DNA from: Candidatus Heimdallarchaeota archaeon
Lineage (GTDB): Archaea; Asgardarchaeota; Heimdallarchaeia; Heimdallarchaeales; Heimdallarchaeaceae
DNA length: 52,301 nt
NCBI GenBank assembly: GCA_030607575.1
Contig: JAUWJS010000005.1
Location: 1-52,301 of the forward strand
Direction: 5' to 3'
In this document: piece by piece, positions 17,379 to 24,914 of the stretch
How the letters are laid out: every line of letters starts with the position of its first letter
Position numbering within the stretch: the stretch's first letter is position 1
Notes under the pieces: model-generated
Told to the model about the DNA's origin: nothing
What the model saw: only the letters and a program-made list of their open reading frames with translations
The model's database searches: none
Made by a program: the position numbers and the translations under genes

Positions 17379-17765
17379 CTAGATATCACCGAACAAAGAA
17401 AGTTTATTCTTCCCACGTAAAGAAATAACTACAATCCCCTTCTCCCGTAGTCTCTTACGTAACTCAGTATCATTTGTGGCAACAATTGCTTCTTTTTCTA
17501 ATGCCAATCGTAATATTTCTTCATCAGCGTGGCAATTAGTGTTTGATTCTATTTTTACAAACCTGTTAGCTAATTCTAATGCTAATTTTGCCTTTTGCTT
17601 AATAGACTGACTTTCTTTTTCTGATAATCTCCTTAATTCATCCAAAACAATTTGTGGTACAACAATTTCAAAACTTATTTGCACCAGTCGTTCTATCTCA
17701 TAAGATAAATTAATCTTTTTTTCAAGAGGAAGCATTAACATGCTAGAATCTATAATAATTAACAT
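17379..17765 (-). CDS. PIN-domain protein of the aIF2-gamma operon (Fcf1/Utp24-like)
   Basis: A 128-residue PIN nuclease-fold protein. Acidic active-site candidates are all present: Asp in IIIDSSML, Glu in VLDELRRL, Asp/Glu in HADEEIL, and Asp in VATNDTEL. The gene follows aIF2-gamma with a 6-base gap. That pairing is conserved in many archaea, and the family resembles eukaryotic Fcf1/Utp24, an endonuclease for small-subunit rRNA maturation. It is therefore more likely an rRNA-processing enzyme than a VapC toxin; no antitoxin gene is adjacent. Confidence 0.82.
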   Translation of the reverse strand: MLIIIDSSMLMLPLEKKINLSYEIERLVQISFEIVVPQIVLDELRRLSEKESQSIKQKAKLALELANRFVKIESNTNCHADEEILRLALEKEAIVATNDTELRKRLREKGIVVISLRGKNKLSLFGDI

Positions 17766-17771
17766 GTGATT

Positions 17772-19088
17772 TCACTGATTAAGTACTTCACCAACTCCTA
17801 TTAGACGGAATCTACCGGATATCCTTCTTGAGATAGCTACTTTGCTTTGTTCTCTTGCAGCTACTTCACGATTAAGTTTTATGGAAGCTTCTTTTCCTTT
17901 AATTTCAGATATTACTCCTGCAGTTTTTGCAGTTCCAACATTTAACATCAAAGTCTCACCTTGGGCTAATGGTTGAACCTTTGTTATTTCTTCTGAGCCA
18001 ACTACAAATTCCATTAACTGAAATTTCAATTTTAGTTCTGAAAGGATTTCAGGAGCATGACCAGGAGCGGTAATAATATTACCTGCCATTTTATCTGCCT
18101 TAACAAACGAGGGGTCTAATTCTGTTCCAATGGCAACAAGACCACCAGAATGGGCACTTTCAACAAGACCCTGCTCTCCTATTGCTATACTAATAATTTT
18201 GGTTCTAATTGGTGTGTAAATTATTTTATTTGCCTTTTTGACTGGTAAACCAGGTACAATTTCTATTTCTTCATTTACTTTGATTTGTCCTTTGATAATT
18301 GTTCCCCCAAGAGCTCCTCCCTTAATTTTTTCGATTTTTGTTCCAGGTCTATTTATATCAAAAGATCTAGCAACATGCATTTCCAGAGGGCTGTCAATGT
18401 CTAAATCTGGTGTAGGAATATTCTTTTCAATTTCACAAATTAAAACATCTAAATTTGCTTTATGTATTGCACTCATTGGTATTATTGGAGCGTTTTCAGC
18501 AATTGTTCCTTTAATAAAGTCTTGAATTTCTCTATAATTTCTTTCAGCCTCCTCTTCACTTACAAGTTCAATTTTATTCTGAACAACGACTATATTTGGT
18601 ATTTTAAGAATCTCCATCGCTGCAAGATGTTCTCTTGTTTGTGGTTGTGGGCATCGTGAGTTTGCAGCTATCAGAAGGATTGCTCCATTCATTAACGTTG
18701 CTCCAGATAACAATGTTGCCATTAGAACCTCGTGTCCAGGACAATCAACAAAAGAGACTCTTCGTAAAAATTCAGAAGGTTTTCCACAGTTTGGGCAAGT
18801 TTTTTCAATAGTGTAAGCTTCAGGCTCAGGACACTTGGGGCACTTGCGAAATTCTGTATCAGCGTATCCTAATCTTATTGATATCCCTCTTTTGAGCTCC
18901 TCTGAATGATCATCAGGGAATTTACCTGTTAATGCTTGGACTAAAGTTGATTTACCATTGTCTACATGTCCTATAGTCCCAATATTAACTACTGGCTGTC
19001 TGATGACTTTTTTTTCCTTTTTAACTGCTTCATTTTTTGAAGCTGTGGTGGTACTTTCTTGCTTTTCTGGGGAACCTTCTTCGCTCAT
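17772..19088 (-). CDS. eif2g: Translation initiation factor aIF2 subunit gamma
   Basis: The GTPase subunit of aIF2, which delivers initiator tRNA to the small ribosomal subunit. Motifs: G1 GHVDNGKS, G3 DCPGHE, G4 NKIE, and a Zn knuckle of the form CPKC...CPNC between switch I and G3. C-terminal beta-barrel domains complete the ~438 residues. The G1 motif has Asn where most archaeal proteins have His (GHVDHGK). I prefer the ATG at 19088, eight bases after GAGG, over the upstream in-frame TTG at 19121. It is divergent from rpo7, splitting a cluster that is often co-directional in archaea. Confidence 0.95.
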   Translation of the reverse strand: MSEEGSPEKQESTTTASKNEAVKKEKKVIRQPVVNIGTIGHVDNGKSTLVQALTGKFPDDHSEELKRGISIRLGYADTEFRKCPKCPEPEAYTIEKTCPNCGKPSEFLRRVSFVDCPGHEVLMATLLSGATLMNGAILLIAANSRCPQPQTREHLAAMEILKIPNIVVVQNKIELVSEEEAERNYREIQDFIKGTIAENAPIIPMSAIHKANLDVLICEIEKNIPTPDLDIDSPLEMHVARSFDINRPGTKIEKIKGGALGGTIIKGQIKVNEEIEIVPGLPVKKANKIIYTPIRTKIISIAIGEQGLVESAHSGGLVAIGTELDPSFVKADKMAGNIITAPGHAPEILSELKLKFQLMEFVVGSEEITKVQPLAQGETLMLNVGTAKTAGVISEIKGKEASIKLNREVAAREQSKVAISRRISGRFRLIGVGEVLNQ

Positions 19089-19304
19089 TAATTTTTCCTC
19101 AATAGTTCTCTTAGTGCTCAAATGAAATTATTTTGCAGTTCTTAATGCTTATTTATTCAAGACTGTTACCCAAACAACACTAATACATCAAAAACTTTAC
19201 GTTCAGCTTACTTTTATTTCAGCTAACTTTGTAATAAACTCTAACTTAAAATATTTTTTCCCCAAAAACTCTTTAACTGTTTAGAAAAAAATACTTAATA
19301 TAAC

Positions 19305-19314
19305 TATATTTAAA
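19305..19314 (+). promoter_or_regulatory. TATA-like box for the rpo7 operon
   Basis: TATATTTAAA lies about 55 bases before the rpo7 start, implying transcription from around 19335-19340 with a short leader that carries a GAGATGATG stretch near the TTG start. Confidence 0.45.
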
Positions 19315-19363
19315 AACAATAGATAAGAACGAGCACAGTAGAAAAAAGAGAGATGATGTTGTT

Positions 19364-19939
19364 TTGTATTATAGTGTTAAAGTAAAAGATACACTTAGAG
19401 TACCTCCAAACAGATTCGATGAAGATCTTTCTCAAGTTTTAGTAGAAATCGCAAGAGAAAGCTTCGAAGGTAAAATCGACTCTGATGTGGGTTTTATTGT
19501 TGCAGTTACAGAGATTAATAAAATATATCAAGGTAAGCTGATTTCAGGAGATGGGGGAGCATATTATGAAACTGATTTCGGTTTATTATGTTATCTACCT
19601 GAAATTGGAGAAATTGTAACTGGAGAAGTAGTTGAATGTGTTGATTTTGGAGCCTTCATAAGAATAGGAACTATTGATGCTCTATGTCATGTTTCTCAAA
19701 TTGCAGATGATTATTTCCGTTATATTCCAAAGAATGCTGTTTTAAGAGGGGATAAATCTAAACGTGATTTATTAGTTAATACAAAAGTTCGATCAAGAAT
19801 AATTGCTGTAAGCATAGGCAAAACAGCAATTCGTGTTGGGTTAACTATGCGTCAAGATTCTCTTGGAGCAATTGATTGGGTAGAAGAATGGAAAAGAGAT
19901 TTGAAGAAACCTAAAAAGAATGCTGAGGAGGCTTCATAA
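19364..19939 (+). CDS. rpo7: RNA polymerase subunit Rpo7 (RpoE1)
   Basis: Archaeal counterpart of eukaryotic Rpb7, part of the stalk that binds nascent RNA. The 191-residue protein has the N-terminal tip domain (YYSVKVKDTLRVPP) and a C-terminal S1/OB fold (GEVVECVDFGAFIRIG). The only in-frame start that keeps the conserved YYSV beginning is TTG at 19364. The final ~20 residues are a charged tail. It begins the rpo7-spt4-dephospho-CoA kinase-eS24-eS31 operon typical of archaea. Confidence 0.95.
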   Translation: MYYSVKVKDTLRVPPNRFDEDLSQVLVEIARESFEGKIDSDVGFIVAVTEINKIYQGKLISGDGGAYYETDFGLLCYLPEIGEIVTGEVVECVDFGAFIRIGTIDALCHVSQIADDYFRYIPKNAVLRGDKSKRDLLVNTKVRSRIIAVSIGKTAIRVGLTMRQDSLGAIDWVEEWKRDLKKPKKNAEEAS

Positions 19940-19940
19940 T

Positions 19941-20129
19941 ATGTCAAAAGCATGTCGAGTATGTCACCATATTGCTGAGAAAACAGCCAATATCTGTCCA
20001 AGTTGTAAAACACAAGATCTCTCTTCTGAATACACCGGAGAAATTTTTATTTTAGATCCTGAAGATAGTGAAGTAGCTCAAAGAATGAAAATTAATAAGA
20101 AAGGACACTATGCACTAAGAGTTCGGTGA
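19941..20129 (+). CDS. spt4: Transcription elongation factor Spt4 (RpoE'')
   Basis: A 62-residue zinc-ribbon protein with CRVC and CPSC metal-binding pairs, followed by the GEIFILDPEDSEVA segment typical of archaeal Spt4. It pairs with Spt5 to promote RNA polymerase processivity. The ATG at 19941 lies after GAGGAGG, which is embedded in the end of rpo7. The stop overlaps the GTG start of the next gene. Confidence 0.93.
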   Translation: MSKACRVCHHIAEKTANICPSCKTQDLSSEYTGEIFILDPEDSEVAQRMKINKKGHYALRVR

Positions 20130-20677
20130 AACTAGTGGGTTCTTTCAATAAAGGCTACTACATTTTACCTGAAGATGAAAGAAACTATTTTAAAAAACCC
20201 TTAGATATTATTCTTAGTACAGACAAGGAAATTGAGGATTTTATTCACGTTCTAAAAGCAAGTCAAGAAGAGTGTAAAATTATTACAGTTGGAGATGTAA
20301 GTACTCAAACCATTTTGAACAGAGGACTTATACCCAATCTTGCGATTATTGATGAACGTGTTCAAAGAAATAGATCTGAAATAGTCGATATGTCAAAATT
20401 CACTGTGGTAGAAGTAACAAATCCTGCAGGAACTATTACTTCAGCAGCATGGAATATGATTCAAAAAATTCTAAAACAGGATGATATCAAAATCATTATA
20501 AAAATAAGTGGTGAAGAGGATTTACTTGTGCTTCCAGCGATATATGAAACGCCTTATAATTCAAAAGTCTTATATGGACAACCAAATGAAGGACTAGTAG
20601 TAGTTACAGTCACAGAAGAAATTAAGAAAAAAGTGAAGAACTTAATTCAGAAAATGGTGAAAATCAATGAAAATTAA
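20126..20677 (+). CDS. GTP-dependent dephospho-CoA kinase (DUF359)
   Basis: A 183-residue DUF359-family protein, characterised in Thermococcus as the archaeal enzyme for the last step of CoA biosynthesis. Family signatures are ITVGDVST near residue 55, followed by GLIPNLAIIDERVQR with the conserved acidic residue, VTNPAGTIT, and IKISGEEDLLVLPA. It starts with GTG at 20126, overlapping the spt4 stop by 4 bases, and overlaps eS24 by 11 bases. The placement among transcription and ribosome genes is common in archaea. Confidence 0.92.
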   Translation: MKLVGSFNKGYYILPEDERNYFKKPLDIILSTDKEIEDFIHVLKASQEECKIITVGDVSTQTILNRGLIPNLAIIDERVQRNRSEIVDMSKFTVVEVTNPAGTITSAAWNMIQKILKQDDIKIIIKISGEEDLLVLPAIYETPYNSKVLYGQPNEGLVVVTVTEEIKKKVKNLIQKMVKINEN

Positions 20678-20963
20678 AATCGTTAAGAAAACAGAAAATA
20701 AACTACTCGATAGGGTGGAACTTGATGTGGTGATAGAACATCAAGGAGAGCCTGTTCCTACAAGAGATGCTGTACTTAGTAGAGTTGCAGCTGAGGTTAA
20801 CAGAGAGAAAAACCAAGTTGTTCTTATTAAAATGCAAGCAAAATATGGAATTGGTATCAGTAACGCTATAATTCATGCTTATGATTCTCAAGAACGTGCT
20901 ATTGTAGTTGAAAGAGAATATTTACTAAAAAGATCTGGAATTAGAGAAGACAAAAAAGAATAG
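20667..20963 (+). CDS. rps24e: Ribosomal protein eS24
   Basis: A 98-residue archaeal eS24. The pattern PTRDAVLSRVAAEV and the later GIGISNAIIHAYDS-type segment are characteristic of this small-subunit protein, which is shared only by archaea and eukaryotes. It begins inside the end of the DUF359 gene and is followed after 9 bases by eS31. Confidence 0.94.
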   Translation: MKIKIVKKTENKLLDRVELDVVIEHQGEPVPTRDAVLSRVAAEVNREKNQVVLIKMQAKYGIGISNAIIHAYDSQERAIVVEREYLLKRSGIREDKKE

Positions 20964-20972
20964 GTGCAAACT

Positions 20973-21140
20973 ATGAGCGAAATACACAAAAGGTACAAAG
21001 CTGAAGGAGACAAGATAATTAGAACAAAAAAGATTTGCGAACGTTGTGGAGATGCAGTATATATGGCTGAACATCCAGATCGTCAAACTTGTGGAAAATG
21101 TGGTTTCACCCAGTATAAACGTGGTCGTAAAACCTCTTAA
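20973..21140 (+). CDS. rps27ae: Ribosomal protein eS31 (S27ae)
   Basis: A 55-residue zinc-ribbon protein beginning MSEIHKRYKAEGDKI, with Cys22/Cys25 (CERC) and Cys40/Cys43 (CGKC), and ending in a basic KRGRKTS tail. In eukaryotes this protein is made as a ubiquitin fusion; here it is free. It closes the rpo7 operon, directly after eS24. Confidence 0.93.
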   Translation: MSEIHKRYKAEGDKIIRTKKICERCGDAVYMAEHPDRQTCGKCGFTQYKRGRKTS

Positions 21141-21165
21141 TAAAGTTTTAAACTCTTACAGAAAA

Positions 21166-21290
21166 ATTTATACTCCATTTCATTCTTAATATAATTAGGC
21201 GAATGACTGATTGAGACGGCTTAGATGTGTTCTTCACACACATGATAGAAAGATAAAAGGACGCCATCATCAATACTTTTTTTCATTTCT
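21166..21290 (+). ncRNA. Possible small structured RNA after the ribosomal operon
   Basis: A TATA-like stretch (TTTATA, ~21168-21173) lies about 25 bases before GGCG at ~21197. GGCG can pair with CGCC ~65 bases later, enclosing an ATGTGT/ACACAT hairpin, and the region ends in a T-run at about 21280-21287. This could be a small RNA gene with promoter and terminator, or a structured 3' end of the operon. It does not fold as a tRNA, and the C/D-box match on either strand is incomplete. Confidence 0.3.
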
Positions 21291-21378
21291 TTCTATAGGC
21301 ATCAATACCTAGATAAAAAAGATTTAAAACGGAATGAAGAATATTTTAACGTTAATACATTTAATAGAGGTAAAACGA

Positions 21379-21888
21379 ATGAAATCTTTTGAAGTAAAAA
21401 TTCCTGAAAAACTGTATAAATATATAGAGAAACTCGTTAATGAGGAGAATTTTGAATCCATTGATTCTTTTGTTAATCATGCAATTTATTGGATAGTTGA
21501 ATTATACGGTTTTGGTGAACAATCTGAAGGGAAGAGTTTGAAAGACTTAATTGCTGATGTTGTGTTTTCTAAGGTTGGAACTGGAGTCAAGGAAACTCCA
21601 AAGGAAACTCCAAAGGAAACTCCAAAGGAAACTCCAAAGGTAAAGGCTGCAGTTAAGAAACTTGATATTCCAAATAAGGACATGATTCTTGAATCCTATG
21701 GTTCTTCTAAGTTCATGTTTGAAGATGCAATATTTGCTGCTTGTCAATTTGCTGCATTGAAGCAAGGAAATCCTCCAATTTCTAAGGAAGAATTTATCAA
21801 ATCCTTAGAACAGATGGCAGAAGCTGGAATCCTTACTCAGTTTCAACAGGGCGAAAAAACAATGTGGAAAAGAATAGTAGAGAATTGA
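21379..21888 (+). CDS. Ribbon-helix-helix-like protein with KETP repeat
   Basis: A 169-residue protein (ATG at 21379; an upstream in-frame ATG at 21334 is less likely). The start MKSFEVKIPEKLYKYIEKLV, followed by a short helix, looks like a CopG/ribbon-helix-helix DNA-binding unit. A linker of four KETP units (Lys-Glu-Thr-Pro) follows, and then a ~75-residue helical C-terminal domain. The repeat suggests a flexible hinge between the two domains. The target is unknown; the gene stands alone after the possible small RNA and converges on tpiA. Confidence 0.6.
   Translation: MKSFEVKIPEKLYKYIEKLVNEENFESIDSFVNHAIYWIVELYGFGEQSEGKSLKDLIADVVFSKVGTGVKETPKETPKETPKETPKVKAAVKKLDIPNKDMILESYGSSKFMFEDAIFAACQFAALKQGNPPISKEEFIKSLEQMAEAGILTQFQQGEKTMWKRIVEN
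21589..21636 (+). repeat. Four perfect 12-base tandem repeats inside a coding region
   Basis: The unit AAGGAAACTCCA is repeated four times without change and encodes K-E-T-P each time. Perfect identity at the DNA level suggests recent expansion by slippage, so copy number may vary between strains. Confidence 0.95.
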
Positions 21889-21919
21889 TTTCTCTTAAAT
21901 ATTTATTACTTACTGAAAT

Positions 21920-22597
21920 TTACAAAATTGCTTTTGCCATTTCTATTAATACTTCTTTTGGGTCTTTAGCTTTTACAAAACCTGAGGCTAAAAGAACTCC
22001 TTTTGCTCCTAATTGCAAAGCTTCAAAAACATCTTTATTGGTCGAAACTCCAGCTCCTACTAAGGGTTGAACTTTTGAATTAATGTCAGAAATAGCTTTG
22101 ATAGTGTCTTTAACCAAACTTGGTTGCGTAGTAACAGATACTCCACTGCCAATTAATTCAGGTGGCTCCATAGCACAAGCTACTGGATTAAGAGCGGCTA
22201 TTGCCTTGCTTGTTTGGAGATTATTTGAACACACACAAGTGAAGAAATCTAGAGTATTTGCTTTATCAACTATTTTTTCAATGTCAGATAACTTTAATCT
22301 GTGTTCAGAATGGTTAACGAGAGAGCCAATTGCCCCTGTTTCCATTACGGCTTGAATAAGATTATTTCCTGTATAACTTCCAGAGTCATTTGCATCTACA
22401 TGCTGTGCTAAAACTGGAATATCAACCTCTTCTACGATTTTCCATAAGTCAACAGTTTGAGGACAAACTGCAATTGATACACTTAATTCTCTAGCAACTT
22501 CTTCAGCAATCTTGGAAAGATATAGCCCCTTGTTCCCAATCGTTTGATCATAATTCTTAAAATTAAGTATAATCACGGGATATGATATCTTAATCAT
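21920..22597 (-). CDS. tpiA: Triosephosphate isomerase (archaeal short type)
   Basis: A 225-residue TIM barrel enzyme that interconverts dihydroxyacetone phosphate and glyceraldehyde 3-phosphate in glycolysis and gluconeogenesis. Catalytic residues are visible: Lys in NFKNY, His in NHSEHR, and Glu in EPPELIG. The phosphate loop GAGVS is near the end. The length matches the compact tetrameric archaeal form rather than the ~250-residue bacterial one. The ATG at 22597 starts MIKISYPVIILNFK; an extension from 22651 lacks homology to the family. Confidence 0.95.
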   Translation of the reverse strand: MIKISYPVIILNFKNYDQTIGNKGLYLSKIAEEVARELSVSIAVCPQTVDLWKIVEEVDIPVLAQHVDANDSGSYTGNNLIQAVMETGAIGSLVNHSEHRLKLSDIEKIVDKANTLDFFTCVCSNNLQTSKAIAALNPVACAMEPPELIGSGVSVTTQPSLVKDTIKAISDINSKVQPLVGAGVSTNKDVFEALQLGAKGVLLASGFVKAKDPKEVLIEMAKAIL

Positions 22598-22652
22598 GGA
22601 GCTAATTTTCACGACATGTTTAAAAACTTTTTTTAGTAAAAATATTAACACT

Positions 22653-22665
22653 ACATATAAATATA
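22653..22665 (+). promoter_or_regulatory. TATA-like element in the tpiA/Roadblock divergent region
   Basis: ACATATAAATATA lies between the divergent tpiA and Roadblock genes. It is spaced about 50 bases from the Roadblock start; the symmetric sequence could also serve tpiA. Confidence 0.4.
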
Positions 22666-22704
22666 TTAAACATCAATTAAACATTAAGAGATGTCGTAAA
22701 ATAC

Positions 22705-23229
22705 TTGGTGATTTGCTTGTATGGTGCTGACCAAATAAATACAATACTTCATGAAATTATAATAAGCGATGCTAATATCAATCACGTTATATTAGCTGAT
22801 AAGACAGGGTTAACATTGGCCTATTCTTCAAGATTCGCTTTTGATGAATTTGAAACAGAAGCTCTTGGAGCTATAGCAAGCGCAGTTTACTTAGCTAGTG
22901 AACAGCAAGGCACAAATGTTGGATTAGCAGTGCTAGATATAATTATCTCTGAATTTTCAGATGGTTTAATTTTAGTAGCAAGTTGTGGAAGTACTGTTGT
23001 GTGCTTGATTACAGATGCCGGTGTAGCTCTTGGAATGGTTAGAAGAACCATGAAAATGGCAGCAGAAAAAATCAGAAATATATTGGACGTTGAAGCAAAA
23101 CCCGTCCCAGCTCCAGAAGTTAAACCTGTAGCAGCTGCTCAACCTGTTGTTGTTGAAGAAGAGAAGAAAGTTCAAGATGAATTTATATCAGATTTAGAAC
23201 TTGCATTACGGGAGCTAGAGCAATTTTAG
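22705..23229 (+). CDS. Roadblock/LC7-domain protein
   Basis: A 174-residue protein. Residues ~8-120 have the Roadblock/LC7 pattern: a first helix, strand HVILADKTGLTLAYSS, a long helix rich in Ala (EALGAIASAVYLASEQ), strands VGLAVLDIIIS and GLILVASCGS, then a final helix. Such proteins bind small GTPases; MglB is a GAP for MglA, and Asgard genomes carry many. A Pro/Ala/Val-rich linker and a short acidic helix (FISDLELALRELEQF) end the protein. The start is TTG at 22705 or GTG at 22708; no ATG is available. It heads a three-gene operon that ends facing a small GTPase. Confidence 0.85.
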   Translation: MVICLYGADQINTILHEIIISDANINHVILADKTGLTLAYSSRFAFDEFETEALGAIASAVYLASEQQGTNVGLAVLDIIISEFSDGLILVASCGSTVVCLITDAGVALGMVRRTMKMAAEKIRNILDVEAKPVPAPEVKPVAAAQPVVVEEEKKVQDEFISDLELALRELEQF

Positions 23230-23251
23230 CTAACTATTTGAGGAATGTTCA

Positions 23252-24082
23252 ATGGATATGAACTCACCATCTGGAGGGACAGAACGTATAGGAAAGTCAA
23301 ACTCCTCAAAGGATGCAAGAGGTGATTTAATTCTAACAGGTATTAGATCTCTTGATCAAAAATTGGGGATGGAGATGTCCTCAAGAAAAGGATTACCTCA
23401 AGGATCTCTTATACTGGTAAGTTACCCTTCAGAAACAGTGATACCAACTTTATTTATACAAAGAATTCTTCTGAATTGGGCTCAAAAATCTAACAATGTG
23501 ATATTCTATGTTCATAGTAGTCGTCCGTATTCTCATATTTTGAATTCATTCAACGCTTATGAGTGGGATGTGAAACCTTTCGAAGGTAAAAACTGGTATT
23601 TTGAGAATATGTTTGATCTTTCCAGCTCTTCAATGGCTTCTTCTCTTAAACTAGGAAAGATTGAAGTAAAAAGAAAAACATATGTTAAGAAAATTATTGA
23701 TAGAATGATTCATGTAAAAGAAAATCAGAATAAACAATGTTTTAGTGTTTTTGATGATTTATTGTGGATGAAAGAAGATAGATTGGATGACGATTCAAAT
23801 GCTCTAATCACATTTCTAAAGGGAACAATAATGTCTTTAACTAAGATAGGTGGTGTGCATTTCTTTCTATTACCTCAAGATGTGCTAAATTCTGTAGCTG
23901 AAAGAATAATCATGAATGCTGCTCAGGGGATATTTTATTTTTCAAGAAGCACTGTCGGAAGCAGAATAAAAGATACTTTTGCAATTACAAAACTAATGGG
24001 AGTAGCCTATGTAAGTGAAAACTTCGATCTTACCCCCTCTGAAGCCGAAGGTTTCAAGATTGAATCAACAGCAAAAATATAG
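23252..24082 (+). CDS. KaiC/RecA-like protein with degenerate P-loop
   Basis: A 276-residue protein whose layout follows KaiC/RadA-like ATPases: TGIRSLDQKLG, then GLPQGSLILVSYP before a helix, then a strand and helix, and a Walker-B-like FSVFDDLLW. The Walker A motif is lost: where GPPGSGKT is expected the sequence is SYPSETVIPT, without the Lys-Thr. It is therefore probably a non-hydrolysing member that acts by binding. GAGGAA precedes the ATG. It is co-transcribed with the Roadblock gene (22-base gap) and abuts the coiled-coil/winged-helix gene. Confidence 0.7.
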   Translation: MDMNSPSGGTERIGKSNSSKDARGDLILTGIRSLDQKLGMEMSSRKGLPQGSLILVSYPSETVIPTLFIQRILLNWAQKSNNVIFYVHSSRPYSHILNSFNAYEWDVKPFEGKNWYFENMFDLSSSSMASSLKLGKIEVKRKTYVKKIIDRMIHVKENQNKQCFSVFDDLLWMKEDRLDDDSNALITFLKGTIMSLTKIGGVHFFLLPQDVLNSVAERIIMNAAQGIFYFSRSTVGSRIKDTFAITKLMGVAYVSENFDLTPSEAEGFKIESTAKI

Positions 24083-24886
24083 ATGATTTCGATGGAAAAC
24101 TATGATGAGGAAAAATCTGAGGATGATGATGAATTTCAAGAAATCGCTACAGAAATATCAAAACTTTCTGAAGAAGTTGAAGAATTAAAGGAAAATCTCA
24201 AATCACCAAGAAAAAAAGAAGCTAAAGCTGAAAAGGCCAAGAGAAAAAATCAAACTTCAACTCTAGAACTAGATCCCGCAATACAGTATGTTAGTGAGCT
24301 TCTGGAAAACTCTTCAGATGTAGTAATAGCTGAGATGAAATCAGAATTCTTCCGATTGTTTAATTTCTTATCAAGCATGTTCTCAGTATCTCCTTATCAA
24401 CAAGATAGAAGGATGATTCAAAGAAAATCTAACGGTGCTACTGAAAGTGGCGAGAATATGGACACGGGTGTTTTAGAGGAATTTCAAAGAGAAAAAGATA
24501 TGCTCAATCTACTTCTAGAAGAAAGAGAATCGTTAATTTATGAGTTATCAGATCAAGTTGTTGCGATTGAGGCAGAAAAAAAGAACTTAGAAGATGAGAT
24601 GGAGAAAATCAAAGAAGACATGGATAAATGGATGAAGCAAAAAAATATTCTAGAAAGAATAGTATCCACAGATCCAAGATTTAACATCATAAATCTTCTT
24701 AGAAGAATGGGAGTAATAGCTCCAATTCAGCTGTCTTTTGTACTTGGGGTTTCTCTTTCACAAACAAAGAAATATATTTCAGAGCTAGAACAGATGAAAA
24801 TTCTAAATATAAATGAAGATGGAACAGTTTCTCTTCATCCTGAATTTGATGAGGATACAATGAATATACAAACCAATAATCAGTAA
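24083..24886 (+). CDS. Coiled-coil protein with C-terminal winged helix
   Basis: A 267-residue protein. The N-terminal ~60 residues are acidic then basic and coiled-coil-like. Residues ~65-120 hold a helical segment, ~130-200 are a strong coiled coil rich in Glu/Lys/Leu, and ~205-260 form a winged-helix-like unit (NIINLLRRMGVIAPIQLS, then SLSQTKKYISELEQ). It begins directly after the stop of the KaiC-like gene. Known parallels are archaeal regulators that link a coiled coil to a DNA-binding wing; here it may be the output of the Roadblock/KaiC-like module. The ATG at 24092 is an alternative start. Confidence 0.65.
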   Translation: MISMENYDEEKSEDDDEFQEIATEISKLSEEVEELKENLKSPRKKEAKAEKAKRKNQTSTLELDPAIQYVSELLENSSDVVIAEMKSEFFRLFNFLSSMFSVSPYQQDRRMIQRKSNGATESGENMDTGVLEEFQREKDMLNLLLEERESLIYELSDQVVAIEAEKKNLEDEMEKIKEDMDKWMKQKNILERIVSTDPRFNIINLLRRMGVIAPIQLSFVLGVSLSQTKKYISELEQMKILNINEDGTVSLHPEFDEDTMNIQTNNQ

Positions 24887-24914
24887 CAAACAAAAGAAAA
24901 GGAAAGGAAATCCC

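Noticed and set aside
17379-17765. VapC toxin of a toxin-antitoxin pair
   Set aside because: No antitoxin-like gene is adjacent and the position behind aIF2-gamma matches the conserved archaeal rRNA-processing PIN protein.
21197-21270. tRNA gene after eS31
   Set aside because: The ends pair, but there is no T-loop GTTCGA-type sequence, no D-loop pattern and no anticodon arm of the right size.
21589-21636. CRISPR-like repeats
   Set aside because: The 12-base units are contiguous, have no spacers and lie in frame within a coding region.
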